A stretch of 64,000 bases of DNA, taken from assembly GCF_030159255.1 (NCBI RefSeq), contig NZ_BSCT01000003.1, forward strand, positions 329,027 through 393,026. Reading direction: 5' to 3'. Under the pieces are notes generated by a model. That model was not told the origin of the DNA. It worked only from the letters and a program-made list of their open reading frames with translations, and did not search any database. Below are positions 7,587-15,803 of the stretch, piece after piece. The translations under genes were made by a program, and so were the position numbers. How positions within the stretch are numbered: position 1 is the first letter of the stretch; each line of letters begins with the position of its first letter. This DNA comes from Bradyrhizobium sp. SSBR45G. GTDB lineage: Bacteria; Pseudomonadota; Alphaproteobacteria; Rhizobiales; Xanthobacteraceae.

Positions 7587-8831
7587 ATGACGATGCGAAG
7601 CGCAATCGTTCTCGGCGGCGGCATGGTCGGTGTCGGCACAGCGCTGCATCTGCAGAGCAGGGGCTGGTCGGTGGCGCTGGTCGATCGCCGCGAGCCGGGC
7701 CGCGAGACCAGCTACGGCAATGCCGGCATCATCCAGAGCGAGGCCGTCCGGCCCTACGCGATGCCCCATGACATCGCCGGCGTGCTCGACATCGCGCTGG
7801 CGCACACCAACGACGTGCACTACACGCTCGCCGGCTTGCCGCATCACGTCCGGCCGCTGCTGCAATATTGGTGGAATTCGTTTCCCGCGCGCCACGAGGT
7901 GCTGACCCGCACCTATGCGCAGCTGATTTCGCGCGCCGCGCCCGAGCACGAGCCGCTGATCGAAGCCGCCGGCGCCGGCAATCTCGTGCGCCGCGACGGC
8001 TTTCGCGTGCTGCACCGGAATCAACAGCAGTTCGACAAGGAGGCCGGGGAGGCCGAGGCGATCGGCAAGGCGTTCGGCGTCAAGTTCAAGCTGCTGAGCG
8101 CGAGCGATCTCGCCAAGGCCGAGCCCGGCCTGAACGAGAGCGGCCTCGGCGGCCTGCACTGGCAGGAGCCGTGGACGGTGTCGGATCCCGGCAGCCTCGT
8201 GACCTCCTATGCGGACCTGTTCGTCAAGCGCGGCGGCAAGCTGCTGCAGGGCGACGCCACCACGCTGGCGCCACAGGGCAGCGGGTGGGCCGTGACGACG
8301 TCCGAAGGCCGCATCGAGGCCGAGGCGGTCGTGGTTGCGCTCGGGCCGTGGTCGCCGGAATTCCTGAAGCGCTTCGGCTACGACATTCCGATGGTGCGCA
8401 AGCGCGGCTATCACCGCCACTACTCAGGCGGCGCGCCGCTCGATTTGCCGCTGCGCGACGCCGCGTTCGGCTATCTGATGAACCCGATGGCCAAGGGCGT
8501 GCGCATCACCACCGGCGCCGAGCTGTCAGCGCCGGACGCCAAGCCGACGCCGGTGCAGCTCGGCAAGGCAGAAGCCGCGGCACGCCAGCTGATCGATCTC
8601 GGCAAGCCGGTCGAGCCCGAGCCGTGGCTCGGCACGCGGCCCTGCATGCCGGACATGCTTCCCGTCGTCGGACAGGCGGCGCGGCACAAGGGCCTGTGGC
8701 TGCATTTCGGCCACGGCCACCAGGGCTTCACGCTGGGGCCGGCGACGGGCCGCATCCTCGCCGAGCTGATGAGCGGCGAGGCGCCGAGCGTCGACGCCAC
8801 GGCCTGTGCGCCGGCGCGATTCGGCGCGTAG
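7587..8831 (+). CDS. FAD-dependent oxidoreductase, D-amino-acid dehydrogenase (DadA) type
   Basis: A 414-residue DAO-superfamily flavoprotein. The FAD-binding motif VLGGGMVGVGTALHL is at residues about 9-23, followed by the acidic end of strand 2 (LVDRREPGRETSYGNAG), typical of DadA. The C-terminal part holds the second FAD-binding stretch (WLGTRPCMPDMLPVVG, then HFGHGHQGFTLGPATG). These enzymes oxidise D-amino acids or related secondary amines to imino acids at the membrane or in the cytosol. The RidA gene is 8 bp upstream and the amidase before that, supporting one catabolic operon under the divergent XRE-cupin regulator. Confidence 0.88.
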   Translation: MTMRSAIVLGGGMVGVGTALHLQSRGWSVALVDRREPGRETSYGNAGIIQSEAVRPYAMPHDIAGVLDIALAHTNDVHYTLAGLPHHVRPLLQYWWNSFPARHEVLTRTYAQLISRAAPEHEPLIEAAGAGNLVRRDGFRVLHRNQQQFDKEAGEAEAIGKAFGVKFKLLSASDLAKAEPGLNESGLGGLHWQEPWTVSDPGSLVTSYADLFVKRGGKLLQGDATTLAPQGSGWAVTTSEGRIEAEAVVVALGPWSPEFLKRFGYDIPMVRKRGYHRHYSGGAPLDLPLRDAAFGYLMNPMAKGVRITTGAELSAPDAKPTPVQLGKAEAAARQLIDLGKPVEPEPWLGTRPCMPDMLPVVGQAARHKGLWLHFGHGHQGFTLGPATGRILAELMSGEAPSVDATACAPARFGA

Positions 8832-9093
8832 GTTCGCCAGGCCACGCCGCTGGACGTGTGAATGCCGGGGCCGCTGCAATTACAGGCTGCAAACCGGCAT
8901 TCCCTGCAGCTGATTGTTTACCACAGGAGCCGTCGTGCCGCGCGATCGGTAAGCGATGGCCGCACGCGGCCGGTGGCTTCACGAATTTGCAAGCCGGCTC
9001 GACTAGGTTTGCGTGGGTTGGGCCAGGACGCGGGGCGAAGCACGATTCGTGATGTCTGTCGGCCAGCGATCCTGACATCGTGTGGGGGAACAG

Positions 9094-9468
9094 ATGAACT
9101 TCACGGGCCTCGCCTATCGCTTCTTCTCGAATTTCACATTTCTGGCGGCCGTCTTTCTCAGCCTGAACTACATCGAGAAGTACCAGAACCGCGCCGTGCT
9201 CGCGCTCGTGGTGCTGATCTATGCCGGCATGCGCGCCGTGACGGTGGTGCGCACCTTCCACTTCTTCGGACGGATCGAGAAGCTGGAGTCCGACGTTCGC
9301 CGGCTCGCCGGCATGCTCGGCGAAGGGCCGGTCGGCCAGGTCATCAACAAGCAGGTGGTGTCCGACGTCGGTTCGCTGCGCAAGGACGGCGAGCAGAAGT
9401 CCTACATGGACCTGTTCTTCCTGGCCGCCGTCGTCATTCTCTGCGTCAGCAAGCTGATCACCAACTGA
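9094..9468 (+). CDS. Hypothetical small membrane protein
   Basis: A 124-residue protein I do not recognise. Two hydrophobic segments near the N terminus (about residues 12-28 and 33-52) are followed by an amphipathic, charged stretch (RIEKLESDVRRL) and a C-terminal hydrophobic helix (about 104-122). The ATG at 9094 is preceded by GGGGGAA; a GTG four codons earlier is in frame but has no ribosome-binding site. An intrinsic terminator follows 45 bp after the stop. It is monocistronic and no function can be given. Confidence 0.7.
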   Translation: MNFTGLAYRFFSNFTFLAAVFLSLNYIEKYQNRAVLALVVLIYAGMRAVTVVRTFHFFGRIEKLESDVRRLAGMLGEGPVGQVINKQVVSDVGSLRKDGEQKSYMDLFFLAAVVILCVSKLITN

Positions 9469-9513
9469 CCGGCCGACGACCTGCGTCACAGCACCGGGGG
9501 ACGCATCGAAACA

Positions 9514-9538
9514 GGGGCGCATTGGCGCCCCTTTTTTC
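9514..9538 (+). terminator. Intrinsic terminator
   Basis: GGGGCGC and GCGCCCC form a 7-bp stem with loop ATTG, followed by six T. It ends the transcript of the small membrane protein and precedes the convergent polysaccharide-deacetylase gene. Confidence 0.85.
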
Positions 9539-9556
9539 GTTTGGGTGGCCCGAGCC

Positions 9557-10777
9557 TCAGCGCTTGCGCAGGCTGGCGAGGCGCACCGGGCGGGCAGGCG
9601 GCTTGGCGGCGGCCTGCGCCTTGCCGGCGGCTTGCGGCCTGCCGGCGGCTTGGCCCTCGACGCGGACGACCTGATGCCGACGCGCCTGCAACGGCGCAGC
9701 CGGCGGCCAGGTGAACAGCTCGGCCGACGGGGCGGGCAGCGCCGGCGCCGTCGCGATCCGCGCCGTCACCGCGGGACGCGGCCAGGCGGGCTTGGGCAGC
9801 GTGCGCGCGGCCGCCGGCACATCGAGATGACCGAAATCGTCAAGTGCCGCGCGCGCATCCGTCTCGGCGCCGGCGAGATCAGCGGGCTTGATCGCCGGCC
9901 ATTGCGCGACCGGGATCTCGTCCGACGGCCGGTGCACCAGCCAGTCCTCGGGCTCGGTCGGCGTCGCCGGCCGGTCGGCCGTTGCAGCCACCACGTGCAC
10001 GATGCGGTAGTGCTTGGCCTTCAGATCGGCGAGGATCTTCGGCAGCGCCGCGACGGTGCGCGCCTGGATGTCGTGCAGCAGCAGGATGCCCTTGCCGCGC
10101 GCTTCCAGCCGCTTGATCGCGAGATCGTGGACCTTGGCGCCGGAAATGCTGCGCCAGTCATCGGCGAGGAAATCGGCGCTCCACACCTGCAGGCCGAGCG
10201 AGGCCGCGTAGCTCTCCACGGCGTCGCCGCGGAGCAGGCCGGGCACGCGGAAGAACGGCGACAGCGCCGACGGATCGGTCAGCGCCGCCGTGGTCCAGGC
10301 GATGCCCTGATCGACCTCCGGCTTGACCTTGTCCAAGGTCATCCTGTTCATGCTCAGCGGATGGTTCTGGCTGTGGGTGCCGATGGTGTGGCCGGCGGCC
10401 GCGAGCTTGCGAACGCCTTCGGGATCATCCTTGGCCTGGCGCCCGATCGTGAAGAATGTCGCCTTGACGCATTCGTCGGCGAGAATCTGCAGCACCTGAT
10501 TGCTGTACTTGCGCAGCGGACCGTCGTCGAAGGTGATGACCACCTCGTGGTCCTTGAGCGGCAGCGTCTCCTTGTACTGCATGGCGCCGAGCCGCGGATG
10601 CTCGCGCGGGTCGACGACCAGGATGCGCGACGTGCCGAGCGCGTTGGGATGGCCGGGACAATCCGCCGCCGATGCGTCCGACGATCCGAGACCCGAGGCA
10701 AAGCAGGCGGCGGTGCCAAGCAGCATTGCGAGCCATGTTGGACGTCCGATGCAGGCCCTTCGACGATCACGCATCAC
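9557..10777 (-). CDS. Secreted polysaccharide deacetylase (NodB homology domain)
   Basis: A 406-residue exported carbohydrate esterase family 4 protein. The N-terminal signal peptide (RPTWLAMLLGTAACFASG, cleavage near ASAADC) precedes a NodB domain with the family motifs: TFDDGP, the metal-binding GTHSQNHP, FRVPG, DDWRS and GILLLHD. These enzymes remove N-acetyl or other acyl groups from polysaccharides or peptidoglycan in the periplasm. The C-terminal ~100 residues are Ala/Pro-rich and look unstructured. A second NodB-domain gene lies directly upstream on the same strand with the same order of motifs, so the two are probably tandem paralogues. Confidence 0.9.
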   Translation of the reverse strand: MMRDRRRACIGRPTWLAMLLGTAACFASGLGSSDASAADCPGHPNALGTSRILVVDPREHPRLGAMQYKETLPLKDHEVVITFDDGPLRKYSNQVLQILADECVKATFFTIGRQAKDDPEGVRKLAAAGHTIGTHSQNHPLSMNRMTLDKVKPEVDQGIAWTTAALTDPSALSPFFRVPGLLRGDAVESYAASLGLQVWSADFLADDWRSISGAKVHDLAIKRLEARGKGILLLHDIQARTVAALPKILADLKAKHYRIVHVVAATADRPATPTEPEDWLVHRPSDEIPVAQWPAIKPADLAGAETDARAALDDFGHLDVPAAARTLPKPAWPRPAVTARIATAPALPAPSAELFTWPPAAPLQARRHQVVRVEGQAAGRPQAAGKAQAAAKPPARPVRLASLRKR

Positions 10778-11014
10778 GCTGTCACATTCCCCTGACCGGC
10801 CGAGTTCCTTCGGCCGAAGCTGTTCGACGGTCGATCATGTCGCATGCCGCGCCAAGGGGGCATACGACCGCCAAGACATAGCAGGGATGTTCGGCGGTCG
10901 CGACATCACATCGTACCTGGTTCCGGTTTGCCCCATGGCTGTTGCATGGTTGCAAGAGGCAGGATTTGCCGTTGGCGCAGCAGTCAAGTGTAAACAGACG
11001 CTCTGAACGGCGGA

Positions 11015-11872
11015 TTAACCACCTTCATGCGGCGTCGTCGGCGCGGGACGCTCGCTATGTTGTTCATGGGGCAGTTCCGGCGATTGTTCGCGGTTGGCCG
11101 GCACCACATGGACCACGCTGTAACCATGATCCTTCAAGTATCGCAGGAACGCCGGCAGCATCGCGACGGTGCGTGGCTGTGGGTCGTGCAGCAGGATGAT
11201 TCCCTTGCGCGCCTGGGTCAGCCTGCGAATCAAGAGCTTCAGCGTTCCTTGCGGAGACATCGCCCTCCAATCGCTGGCCCATAGATCGGCGCCGAACACG
11301 GCGATGCCGCGCGATTGCAGCAGGTCGAGCGTCGCCGGCGTCGATTCGAAGTAGGGGAACCGGAAGAACGGCGTGGACGGCGTCGTCGTCTCGACGCCGT
11401 TGAGCGCCTTCTCGTCCGCGGCGATGCCGCGATCGATCTCCTCGATCGCCTGATCGGGCGAGATGTGCGCCAGATGCGCGTGCGTGTAGGTGTGATGGCC
11501 GACCGTGTGGCCTTCGGCTGCGATCTTCCGTACCAATTCGGCGCGGCCTGACGCGGGCTGGCCGACCAGGAAGAACGTCGCGCGCACGCATTCCCTGGCG
11601 AGCGCCGCCAGGACCTTGTTGGTCATTGGCGGCGACGGGCCGTCGTCGAAGGTGAGTACGACCTCGCCGTCCTGCAGCGGCAGGGTATCGGGAAAGCTCT
11701 TCAGGCCGACGCGCGGATAGTTCTTCGGGTTCACGCTCAGCACGCGCGAGGTCCCCAGCGTGCCCTCGCGCGGGCAGTCGGCTGGCTGAGCGGCGGCACC
11801 GTGCATCACGAGCAGCGCGGCGACCGCGGCTGCTGCGTTTACCCATCGCGCTATCCGTCGTGCCTGAGACAT
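11015..11872 (-). CDS. Secreted polysaccharide deacetylase (NodB homology domain), paralogue
   Basis: A 285-residue exported CE4 esterase. A signal peptide (residues about 9-28, ending GAAAQPADC) is followed by TFDDGP, GHHTYTHAH (metal ligands), FRFPYFES, SDWRAM and GIILLHDPQ. It starts at 11872, where GGGAAAAG gives a good ribosome-binding site; a much longer open frame upstream runs antisense into mgtE and is not coding. It shares the N-terminal LGTSRVL..NPKNYPR pattern with the downstream paralogue (LGTSRIL..DPREHPR), which points to duplication. Its promoter region holds two perfect palindromes shared with the divergent mgtE. Confidence 0.9.
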   Translation of the reverse strand: MSQARRIARWVNAAAAVAALLVMHGAAAQPADCPREGTLGTSRVLSVNPKNYPRVGLKSFPDTLPLQDGEVVLTFDDGPSPPMTNKVLAALARECVRATFFLVGQPASGRAELVRKIAAEGHTVGHHTYTHAHLAHISPDQAIEEIDRGIAADEKALNGVETTTPSTPFFRFPYFESTPATLDLLQSRGIAVFGADLWASDWRAMSPQGTLKLLIRRLTQARKGIILLHDPQPRTVAMLPAFLRYLKDHGYSVVHVVPANREQSPELPHEQHSERPAPTTPHEGG

Positions 11873-11896
11873 CTTTTCCCGTTGCGCTCGCTGTTG

Positions 11897-11912
11897 CGCA
11901 TTATGTAATGCG
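11897..11912. promoter_or_regulatory. Perfect palindrome CGCATTA-TG-TAATGCG
   Basis: Seven-bp arms with a 2-nt spacer in the 91-bp gap between a deacetylase gene and divergent mgtE. Its symmetry and position indicate an operator for a dimeric regulator; no regulator gene is adjacent. Confidence 0.5.
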
Positions 11913-11924
11913 TGAAAGCACACA

Positions 11925-11941
11925 TCAGACCAATGGTCTGA
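11925..11941. promoter_or_regulatory. Perfect palindrome TCAGACC-AAT-GGTCTGA
   Basis: Seven-bp arms with a 3-nt spacer, 23 bp upstream of the mgtE ATG and close to the first palindrome. The form resembles TetR/GntR-type operators. The bound protein is unknown. Confidence 0.5.
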
Positions 11942-11963
11942 ACGATGGCTCGTGAGGCACGTC

Positions 11964-13382
11964 ATGAACGACACCCTGGACGTTGCCCCCGCCGACGCAA
12001 CCCTAGCCGATCGCGCGGCGATGCGCACGGAGTCCGGCGAAATTCGCGCCGAATTCATCGCAGCCATGAGCGCTGCGATCGCGGCCGAGGACGAGGCGTT
12101 CCTGCGCGCCGAAGTCGCCGAGCTGCACGAGGCGGACCTCGGCGACCTGATCGCGGCGCTCGCGCCCGACGACCGCGTGCGGCTGGTCGAGCTGACCGGC
12201 ACCGATTTCGACTTCTCGGCGCTGAACGAGGTCGACGACGCCGTCCGCGAGGAGATCCTCGAAGAGCTCGAGCCGGCCACCGTCGCCGAGGGCGTTCGCG
12301 AGCTCGAATCCGACGACGCCGTCGAGCTGCTCGAGAGCCTCGACGACGAGGACAAGGACGAGATCCTCGAGCGCCTGCCGCCGTCGGAGCGCGACGTGCT
12401 GGCGCGCAGCCTCGATTATCCCGAGGGCTCGGCCGGCCGGCGCATGCAGAGCGAGTTCATCGCGGTTCCCCTGGCCTGGACGGCCGGCGAGGCGATCGAC
12501 TACATGCGCGAGACGCCGGATCTGCCCGAGCGCTTCTACGAGATCTACGCGGTGGACGATGCGCGGCGCTGGCAGGGTGCGGTGGCGCTCGATGCGCTGC
12601 TGCGCGCCCGCCGCCCGGTGCCGCTCGCCGAACTGATCGACGAGGACCGCCGCCGCGTCACCGTGACGGACGATCTCGCCGAGGTCGCGCGGCTGTTCGG
12701 CAAGTACAATCTGGTCGCCGCGCCCGTGGTCGATGCCGAGAACCGGCTGGCCGGCGTCATCACCATCGACGACGTCGTCGACGTGATCGAGGAGGAGGCC
12801 GACGAGGACTTCAAGGCGCTCGGCGGCGTGTCTGGCGACGAGGAGCTTTCCGACAGCGTCTGGACCATCGCCAAGGGCCGCTTCAACTGGCTCTTGATCA
12901 ATCTCGCCACCGCCTTCCTGGCCTCCTCGGTGCTCGGCCTGTTCGAAGGCCAGCTGCAGCAGATGGTGGCGCTCGCCGTGCTCGCGCCGATCGTGGCGAG
13001 CCAGGGCGGCAATGCCGCGACCCAGACCATGACGGTAGCGGTGCGCGCGCTGGCCACCCGCGAGCTCGGGCCCAACAACGCGATGCGTGTCGTGATGCGC
13101 GAGGCCCTGGTGGGGCTGGTCAACGGTCTCGCCTTCGCGCTGATCACCGGCATCGCCGCGGTGGCCTGGTTCAAGATGCCGGGGCTCGGCATCGTGATCG
13201 GGCTCGCCATCATCTCCAACCTCGTGGCCGGCGCGCTCGGCGGCATCCTGATCCCGATGGTGCTGGAACGCGTCCGCGCCGATCCCGCCGTTGCTTCCGG
13301 AACCTTCGTTACCACGGTGACCGACGTGGTCGGTTTCTTCTCGTTTCTGGGCATCGCCACGCTCTGGTTCGGCTTGAAATAA
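11964..13382 (+). CDS. mgtE: MgtE-family magnesium transporter
   Basis: A 472-residue Mg2+ channel/transporter with the full MgtE order: an acidic N domain (residues about 25-150; repeated AELHEADLGDLIAALAPDD-type helices), two CBS domains (about 160-285; the second with NLVAAPVVDAENRLAGVITIDDV), and a C-terminal membrane domain of five helices (from about residue 305). In the family the N/CBS part senses Mg2+ and gates the pore. ATG 11964 has GAGG 6 nt upstream; a GTG at 11952 is an alternative. No M-box riboswitch is visible in the short leader; two palindromes suggest protein control instead. Confidence 0.93.
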   Translation: MNDTLDVAPADATLADRAAMRTESGEIRAEFIAAMSAAIAAEDEAFLRAEVAELHEADLGDLIAALAPDDRVRLVELTGTDFDFSALNEVDDAVREEILEELEPATVAEGVRELESDDAVELLESLDDEDKDEILERLPPSERDVLARSLDYPEGSAGRRMQSEFIAVPLAWTAGEAIDYMRETPDLPERFYEIYAVDDARRWQGAVALDALLRARRPVPLAELIDEDRRRVTVTDDLAEVARLFGKYNLVAAPVVDAENRLAGVITIDDVVDVIEEEADEDFKALGGVSGDEELSDSVWTIAKGRFNWLLINLATAFLASSVLGLFEGQLQQMVALAVLAPIVASQGGNAATQTMTVAVRALATRELGPNNAMRVVMREALVGLVNGLAFALITGIAAVAWFKMPGLGIVIGLAIISNLVAGALGGILIPMVLERVRADPAVASGTFVTTVTDVVGFFSFLGIATLWFGLK

Positions 13383-13409
13383 GCGCGGCCGCTGAACGAC
13401 TTATATCGT

Positions 13410-13425
13410 TAATCCGGCCTTAACG
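13410..13425 (+). promoter_or_regulatory. CtrA-type binding site TTAA-N7-TTAAC
   Basis: TTAA (13410-13413), a 7-nt spacer TCCGGCC and TTAAC (13421-13425) match the full CtrA consensus exactly and also form a 6-bp dyad (CGTTAA/TTAACG). It lies about 40 nt before the ATG of the XRE-domain gene. CtrA is the cell-cycle master regulator of alphaproteobacteria. The match is seen in the sequence; regulation is inferred. Confidence 0.6.
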
Positions 13426-13463
13426 CGGCTCGGCGACACTGTGTGGCGAGACGGAGTCGGACC

Positions 13464-13754
13464 ATGCAACGCTTGCGGCTGAAGGCAGACGGACGAATCG
13501 TGGAATTGCGCGATGGCGGCGAATTTCCGCTGGTGCCGTCGACGGCTGCGCCGGCGGCGCCGCTCGAGGTGCGCGATCTCCGGCGGCGGGTGCAGCTGAC
13601 GCAGCAGGAGTTCGCCGCCAAGCTCGGCGTTCCCGTCGAGACCATTCGCAACTGGGAGCAGGGCAAGCGCATGCCGCGAGGCCCGGCGCGCGCGCTACTG
13701 ACGGTCATCGCGCATGCGCCCGATACCGTGTTCGCGGCCTTAGCTAAGACTTAA
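13464..13754 (+). CDS. Small XRE-family DNA-binding protein
   Basis: A 96-residue protein. A poorly conserved N-terminal part (about 40 residues) precedes an XRE helix-turn-helix: residues about 42-90, LRRRVQLTQQEFAAKLGVP then TIRNWEQGKRMP. This resembles the antitoxin/NadS-like single-domain XRE proteins, but no toxin gene is adjacent. ATG 13464 has ACGGAG upstream; an in-frame GTG at 13443 is less likely. A perfect CtrA box about 40 nt upstream makes it a candidate cell-cycle-regulated regulator. The target is unknown. Confidence 0.8.
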   Translation: MQRLRLKADGRIVELRDGGEFPLVPSTAAPAAPLEVRDLRRRVQLTQQEFAAKLGVPVETIRNWEQGKRMPRGPARALLTVIAHAPDTVFAALAKT

Positions 13755-13793
13755 GCTAAAAACCGGTCCCGCGTGGCACGGCAGGCGTGTGGT

Positions 13794-13809
13794 GTGCATA
13801 ATCATGCAC
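13794..13809. promoter_or_regulatory. Palindrome GTGCAT-AATC-ATGCAC upstream of the aldo/keto reductase
   Basis: A perfect 6-bp dyad with a 4-nt spacer ending 19 nt before the ATG at 13829. This is the position of a core promoter or operator. The binding protein is unknown. Confidence 0.4.
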
Positions 13810-13828
13810 GCGCTTGGAGTGCACTTCC

Positions 13829-14647
13829 ATGCTGATGATCGAGGCCAATGGTGCCAGGGTTCCCGCTCTGGGTCTCGGAACCTGGGAATTGCGTGGACGC
13901 ACCTGCGCCCGCATCGTCGAGCAGGCGCTGACGCTCGGCTACCGGCACATCGACACCGCGCAGGTCTATGAGAACGAGCAGGAGGTCGGCGAGGGCCTGC
14001 GCGCGTCGCGCGTTAGGCGCAGCGAGCTGTTCCTGACCACCAAGGTGTGGACCACGCATTTTGCTCCTCATGATCTCGAGCGCTCGACCAAGGACAGCCT
14101 GGTCCGCCTGCGCGTCTCCGAGGTCGATCTGCTGCTGCTGCATTGGCCGAATTCGCACGTGCCGCTGGCCGAGACGCTGGGCGCGCTGGCGCATGCCAAG
14201 ACGCTTGGGCTGGCGCGGCACATCGGCGTCTCCAATTTCACCGTGGCCATGCTCGACGAAGCCGTGGCGATCTCGCCGGAACCCCTGGTCTGCAATCAGG
14301 TCGAGTATCATCCCTATCTCGACCAGACCAAGGTGCGTGAAGCCTGTGCCCGGCATGGCCTGGCGGTCGTGGCCTACAGCCCGATCGCCAAGGGCAGGAT
14401 CAAGAACGATCCGACGCTGACGCGGATCGGCCGCGCCCACGGCAAGAGCACGGCGCAGATCTGCCTGCGCTGGCTGGTGCAGCAGAACGTGGTGGCGATC
14501 CCGCGCACCTCGAAGATCGAACGGCTGTCCGAGAATCTCGACGTCTTCGACTTCGCGCTGTCCGAGCAGGACATGGCCGACATCTTCGCCATGGGCAGCC
14601 CCGAGGGACGGATGACCAACTTCGCCTTCGCACCGAAATGGGATTGA
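13829..14647 (+). CDS. Aldo/keto reductase (2,5-diketo-D-gluconate reductase type)
   Basis: A 272-residue (beta/alpha)8 NADPH-dependent carbonyl reductase. The catalytic tetrad is visible: Asp and Tyr in HIDTAQVYENE, Lys in LTTKVWTT and His in LLLHWPN. The cofactor-binding end has AIPRTSKIERLSENLDVFDF. ATG 13829 is chosen because TTGGAG lies 9 nt upstream; TTG 13814 and ATG 13835 are alternatives. It is monocistronic, behind a small XRE gene. The physiological substrate cannot be told from sequence. Confidence 0.9.
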   Translation: MLMIEANGARVPALGLGTWELRGRTCARIVEQALTLGYRHIDTAQVYENEQEVGEGLRASRVRRSELFLTTKVWTTHFAPHDLERSTKDSLVRLRVSEVDLLLLHWPNSHVPLAETLGALAHAKTLGLARHIGVSNFTVAMLDEAVAISPEPLVCNQVEYHPYLDQTKVREACARHGLAVVAYSPIAKGRIKNDPTLTRIGRAHGKSTAQICLRWLVQQNVVAIPRTSKIERLSENLDVFDFALSEQDMADIFAMGSPEGRMTNFAFAPKWD

Positions 14648-14773
14648 GCGGCGCCCGCGCTGGCATGCTAGAGTGCGTGCGGCGGGCGGCTTGTCCGCTC
14701 CCAATCCTGGCGATGATCGCCGCGACGGCGCGTGCGCATGCGCCGGGTCGCAAGCGGGCGCAAATGAAGCGGC

Positions 14774-15646
14774 ATGGAACGTTGGCAGGTCATACGTTGG
14801 GGCATCGCTGCGTCCGTTCTCGCGCATTTTCTCATCGTCGGCGGGGCCGTGGTCTCGACCTCGGTGCGTCCCTTTGAGCTGCCCAAGAGTGACGAGATCG
14901 AGGTCAGCATCGTCGACGCTGACGAGCCGAAGAAGACGCCCGAGCCCGTCGCCACGCCGTCGCCATCGCCGTCCTCCGAGCTGACCCTGCCGCAGCCGTT
15001 CCCGAGCGCCTCACCGGCGGCCGCCGCGCCGCCTGCGGCGCCACAGCCCTCGCAGACGCCCCTGCGCGAGGCCAAGCAGCCGCAGACCTCGCCTTCACCC
15101 GAGCAGCCCCAGCCAACCCCAACTCAATCGCCCAGGGCCGCGAAGAAGTCGGAGGCGAAGGCCGAGGCCAAGCTTGCTGCCAGGCCCGCGCCGTCGCCGC
15201 TGCCGGCTCCCGCGCCGAGCTACGTGCCGCCCGAGCCGGACCTCACGGTGAAATATGGCGTCATGCTCGGTCTGCCGGCGCCGCTGCCGCTGGCGAGCGG
15301 CCCGGACGACGGCAAGGACACCGGGGCGATCGCGACCACGAACCTCGCGGCCAATCTCGAGTCGGTCCTGCGGCAGCGGGTCCGGAGCTGCGCGCGCCCG
15401 TCGGCGTCGATGTCCCCCAACGATCGCGTTCTGGTCAGGCTGCGATTCGCGATGAGCCCCGATGGCAGGCTGGCGACGGAGCCGGAGGTGATCGAGGTCG
15501 TCTCGGCGTCGAAGGCTGCCCAGCTGAAAGAGAGCGCGGTGCAGGCCTTGAACGCCTGCCAGCCTTATTCGATGCTGCCGCCGGATCGATACAACGAGTG
15601 GAAAGTCATCGAAATGTCGTTCACGCCGCAGGATTTCAGCCGCTGA
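14774..15646 (+). CDS. TolA/TonB-like cell-envelope protein
   Basis: A 290-residue protein with one N-terminal membrane anchor (residues about 8-28), a long Pro/Ala/Ser-rich linker (about 50-155) and a C-terminal folded domain with VRLRFAMSPDGRLATEP and NACQPYSMLPPDRYNEWKV. The end resembles the C-terminal domain of alphaproteobacterial TolA. In the family, such proteins span the periplasm and couple an inner-membrane motor to the outer membrane. No tolQ, tolR or tolB (nor exbB/exbD) lies beside it, so it may be an orphan paralogue of the main Tol system. Confidence 0.7.
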   Translation: MERWQVIRWGIAASVLAHFLIVGGAVVSTSVRPFELPKSDEIEVSIVDADEPKKTPEPVATPSPSPSSELTLPQPFPSASPAAAAPPAAPQPSQTPLREAKQPQTSPSPEQPQPTPTQSPRAAKKSEAKAEAKLAARPAPSPLPAPAPSYVPPEPDLTVKYGVMLGLPAPLPLASGPDDGKDTGAIATTNLAANLESVLRQRVRSCARPSASMSPNDRVLVRLRFAMSPDGRLATEPEVIEVVSASKAAQLKESAVQALNACQPYSMLPPDRYNEWKVIEMSFTPQDFSR

Positions 15647-15803
15647 CCCGGCGGTGCATGCGCGCGCGCCGCCAGCTCAGCGGCACACCGGGACAATGTC
15701 GCTGTCGACGCAGCGGCCGCTGATCCTGTATGCGTCCGCGACAGCAAGGCCGCGGATGACGATGAGCGGCCCACACACGCCTTGAGCTCGGAGACGGTTC
15801 GAC

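Noticed and set aside
11873..11963. An M-box Mg2+ riboswitch ahead of mgtE
   Set aside because: The leader is at most about 90 nt, lacks M-box conserved elements and is taken up by two protein-operator-like palindromes.
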